Part shown: positions 62,477 to 64,000 of the stretch, one piece after another
Numbering within the stretch: position 1 is the first letter of the stretch
Layout: every line of letters starts with the position of its first letter
Translations under genes and position numbers: made by a program
From: Gammaproteobacteria bacterium
Lineage (GTDB): Bacteria; Pseudomonadota; Gammaproteobacteria; Competibacterales; Competibacteraceae
Length of the DNA: 64,000 nt
Direction: 5' to 3'
Assembly: GCA_024235135.1 (NCBI GenBank)
Contig: JACKMZ010000001.1
Span: 124,001 to 188,000 of the forward strand
Notes under the pieces: generated by a model
What the model was told of the DNA's origin: nothing
What the model saw: the letters and a program-made list of their open reading frames with translations, nothing else
The model's database searches: none

Positions 62477-62563
62477 GGCGGGCAAAAAAAACCGCTGAAT
62501 CGGGGTAACGAAGCCCCAAGTGTTGGCAACCCATCCGGTTGCGGCGCTTGGGGCTTTTTTTTT
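62477..62563 (+). promoter_or_regulatory. nirB leader with hexaloop hairpin overlapping a terminator (ANTAR/NasR-type attenuator candidate)
   Basis: GGGGT (62502-62506) pairs with GCCCC (62513-62517) around the hexaloop AACGAA (A at loop position 1, G at position 4, as ANTAR proteins require). The downstream arm is shared with a strong terminator: AGCCCCAAG (62512-62520) pairs with CTTGGGGCT (62547-62555), with inner stem GCAACC/GGTTGC, followed by nine U (62555-62563). The two structures exclude each other. Just upstream, GCGG/CCGC (62478-62481/62492-62495) makes a weaker hairpin with a 10-nt loop that only partly fits the usual first ANTAR hairpin. Confidence 0.65.
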
Positions 62564-62577
62564 GAGGTCATCGACGG

Positions 62578-64000
62578 ATGCAAAGAGAACGACTGGTACT
62601 GATCGGCAACGGCATGGCCGGAGTACGCACCGTGGAGGAGCTGCTCAAACTAGCGCCGGACTTGTACGACATCACCGTTTTCGGGGCGGAGCCATACCCC
62701 AATTACAACCGCATCATGCTCTCGCCGGTCCTGGCAGGGGAAAAAGCGGTCGACGACATCATCCTCAATGGTCGCGATTGGTATGCGGAAAACGCTATTA
62801 CGCTGAAGACGGCCGACCCTATCGTCCGCATCGACCGGGTGGCGCGCAAAGTCATCGCCGCCAGCGGCGCGGAGCAACCCTACGATCGCTTGTTGATCGC
62901 GACCGGGTCCACGCCTTTCATCATCCCGGTGCCCGGCCACGACAAGGACGGCGTGATCGGCTTCCGCGACATCGCCGACGTGGAAAAAATGCTGGAAACC
63001 GCCGGCCGTTTCAAGAACGCGGTGGTGATCGGCGGCGGGTTGCTGGGCTTGGAGGCCGCCAATGGGCTGATCAAGAACGGCATGAACGTGACGGTCGCGC
63101 ACTTGCTGGATAGCCTCATGGAGCGGCAACTCGACAAGCCCGCCGCCGCGTTGCTCAAGGCCACGTTGGAGAGCCGCGGGCTGAACTTTCGCATGGGGGC
63201 CCAAACCGCCGAGATCGTTGGCAATGGCCGGGTTCAGGCGGTGCGGTTCGCCGACGGCGGCACGGTGGATGCGGACCTGGTGGTGATGGCGGTGGGCATC
63301 CGCCCCAATTTCTCCCTGGCGCGGGAAGCCGGCATTCACTGCGAACGCGGGATCATGGTCAGCGACACAATGCAGACGTTCGACCCGCGCGTGTACGCGG
63401 TGGGCGAATGCGTGCAGCATCGCGGCGTCTGTTATGGCTTGGTCGCCCCGCTGTTCGATCAGGCTAAGGTGGCGGCCAATCATCTGGCGAACTACGGCAT
63501 CGCCCGTTACGAAGGTTCGGTTACATCCACCAAGCTCAAGGTCACCGGTATCGACCTCTTCTCCGCCGGCGAATTCAACGAGGGCGAGGGCGACGAGACG
63601 CTGGTGCTCCAGGACCCCGCCGCCGGCATCTACAAGAAGCTGGTGCTGCGCGACAACCGTATCAAAGGGGCGGTGATGTACGGCGATACCCTGGACGGCG
63701 CCTGGTACTTCCAACTGTTGCGCGAAGGTACGGACGTCAGCGCCTTCCGCCGCACGCTGCTGTTCGGCCAGCATGATTTGGGCGATTCCGGCCACGGCGA
63801 CGCGGCGCGTATCGCCGCGCTCGGGCCGGAGGCGGAGATCTGTGGCTGTAACGGAGTACGCAAGGGCCAGATTGTCGATGCCATCGTCAAGAAGGGTTTG
63901 TTCACCCTGGAGGAAGTGCGCGCGCATACCAAGGCATCCAGCTCCTGCGGCTCCTGCACCGGCTTGGTGGAATCCCTGCTGGCCAGCACCGTGGGCGAGG
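62578..64000 (+). CDS. nirB: NAD(P)H-dependent nitrite reductase large subunit, 3'-truncated by window
   Basis: The frame runs from ATG 62578 to the window edge (474 residues; full NirB is about 800-850). N-terminal FAD site LIGNGMAGVRTVEELLK, then YPNYNRIMLSPVLAGEK, NAD site AVVIGGGLLGLEAANGLIKN, VYAVGECVQHRG, and the BFD-like [2Fe-2S] domain with EICGCNGVRKGQIVDAI and SSSCGSCTGLVESLL, holding two Cys pairs (CGC, CGSC). The sirohaem domain lies beyond the edge. It reduces nitrite to ammonium with NADH/NADPH for assimilation or detoxification. Preceded by the attenuator-like leader. Confidence 0.95.
   Translation, partial: MQRERLVLIGNGMAGVRTVEELLKLAPDLYDITVFGAEPYPNYNRIMLSPVLAGEKAVDDIILNGRDWYAENAITLKTADPIVRIDRVARKVIAASGAEQPYDRLLIATGSTPFIIPVPGHDKDGVIGFRDIADVEKMLETAGRFKNAVVIGGGLLGLEAANGLIKNGMNVTVAHLLDSLMERQLDKPAAALLKATLESRGLNFRMGAQTAEIVGNGRVQAVRFADGGTVDADLVVMAVGIRPNFSLAREAGIHCERGIMVSDTMQTFDPRVYAVGECVQHRGVCYGLVAPLFDQAKVAANHLANYGIARYEGSVTSTKLKVTGIDLFSAGEFNEGEGDETLVLQDPAAGIYKKLVLRDNRIKGAVMYGDTLDGAWYFQLLREGTDVSAFRRTLLFGQHDLGDSGHGDAARIAALGPEAEICGCNGVRKGQIVDAIVKKGLFTLEEVRAHTKASSSCGSCTGLVESLLASTVGE

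Noticed and set aside
62189..62485. Minus-strand frame over the nirB leader
   Set aside because: Covers repeat 6 and the leader structures; part of its protein is the repeat-encoded HLEVLQRTMRDLTP.
1..64000. tRNA or rRNA genes
   Set aside because: I looked for T-loop (GTTCRAAY) words with a matching acceptor stem and for rRNA-like stretches and found none convincing.

Overview
The window looks like GC-rich gammaproteobacterial chromosome. The supporting signs are a FixLJ-type two-component pair, a YnbA/YnbB/PlsC lipid cluster, glutathione reductase, GloB, gamma-glutamyltransferase, an HAE-1 RND pump, assimilation-type NirB and REP-associated (RayT) transposases. The glycogen genes (glgA, GH57, glgP) and the overall style would fit a glycogen-storing or methanotroph-like lineage (Competibacter- or Methylococcus-type), but that placement is inference and no marker gene here proves it.

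Layout. 0-2.7 kb: a cut-off gene, then a three-gene phospholipid operon (CDP-alcohol phosphotransferase, CDP-diglyceride synthase-like protein, acyltransferase). 2.7-4.8 kb: alkylation repair (Ada-AlkA fusion plus Ogt, overlapping). 4.8-8.7 kb: FixJ-like regulator and a 1057-residue multi-PAS kinase. 8.7-22 kb: gloB, a large protein with an embedded HPr-like phosphocarrier segment, a glycogen synthase split into two adjacent reading frames, a RayT transposase, a GNAT protein, a DUF547 lipoprotein, a decayed acetolactate synthase, a GH57 glucan enzyme and glycogen phosphorylase. 22-31.8 kb: ggt, gor, a DUF4124 protein, an RND pump and a nucleotide-sugar-epimerase-like protein. 32-35.5 kb: a PhnD-like binding protein overlapping a GGDEF-EAL protein. 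35.6-41.2 kb (minus strand): a PEP-utilising-enzyme fragment, a peptide/nickel-type binding protein, and a single polypeptide fusing a NACHT NTPase to a DppD/OppD-type ABC ATPase; no permease genes are present.

From 41.5 kb on, the window becomes accessory in character. Six full copies (62-63 bp) and several half copies of a palindromic GGGGTCAGG... repeat lie between short transcription units: SDR dehydrogenase, O-methyltransferase, MT-A70 methyltransferase, sirtuin, decayed RayT, decayed diguanylate cyclase, decayed ygiQ, LprI-like protein, NTF2-like remnant, MFS pump and LysR regulator. Embedded in this stretch are an apparently intact Pnkp-Hen1 RNA-repair operon, preceded by a terminator that may be an attenuator, and an exonuclease-CBS-DUF294 protein. 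The window closes with nirB, whose leader has a hexaloop hairpin overlapping a strong terminator, as in ANTAR (NasR-type) antitermination.

The most unusual items are the NACHT-DppD fusion in a permease-less operon, the 63-bp repeat family that brackets gene cassettes and supplies potential start codons, the split glgA with a Pro/Ala-rich insert, the HPr-like protein together with the PEP-enzyme fragment lacking its catalytic Cys, and the two leader attenuators. Between about 50.5 and 54.3 kb, and at a few isolated points elsewhere, reading frames are broken by many small indels. Real decay and poor local sequence cannot be separated from the sequence alone.
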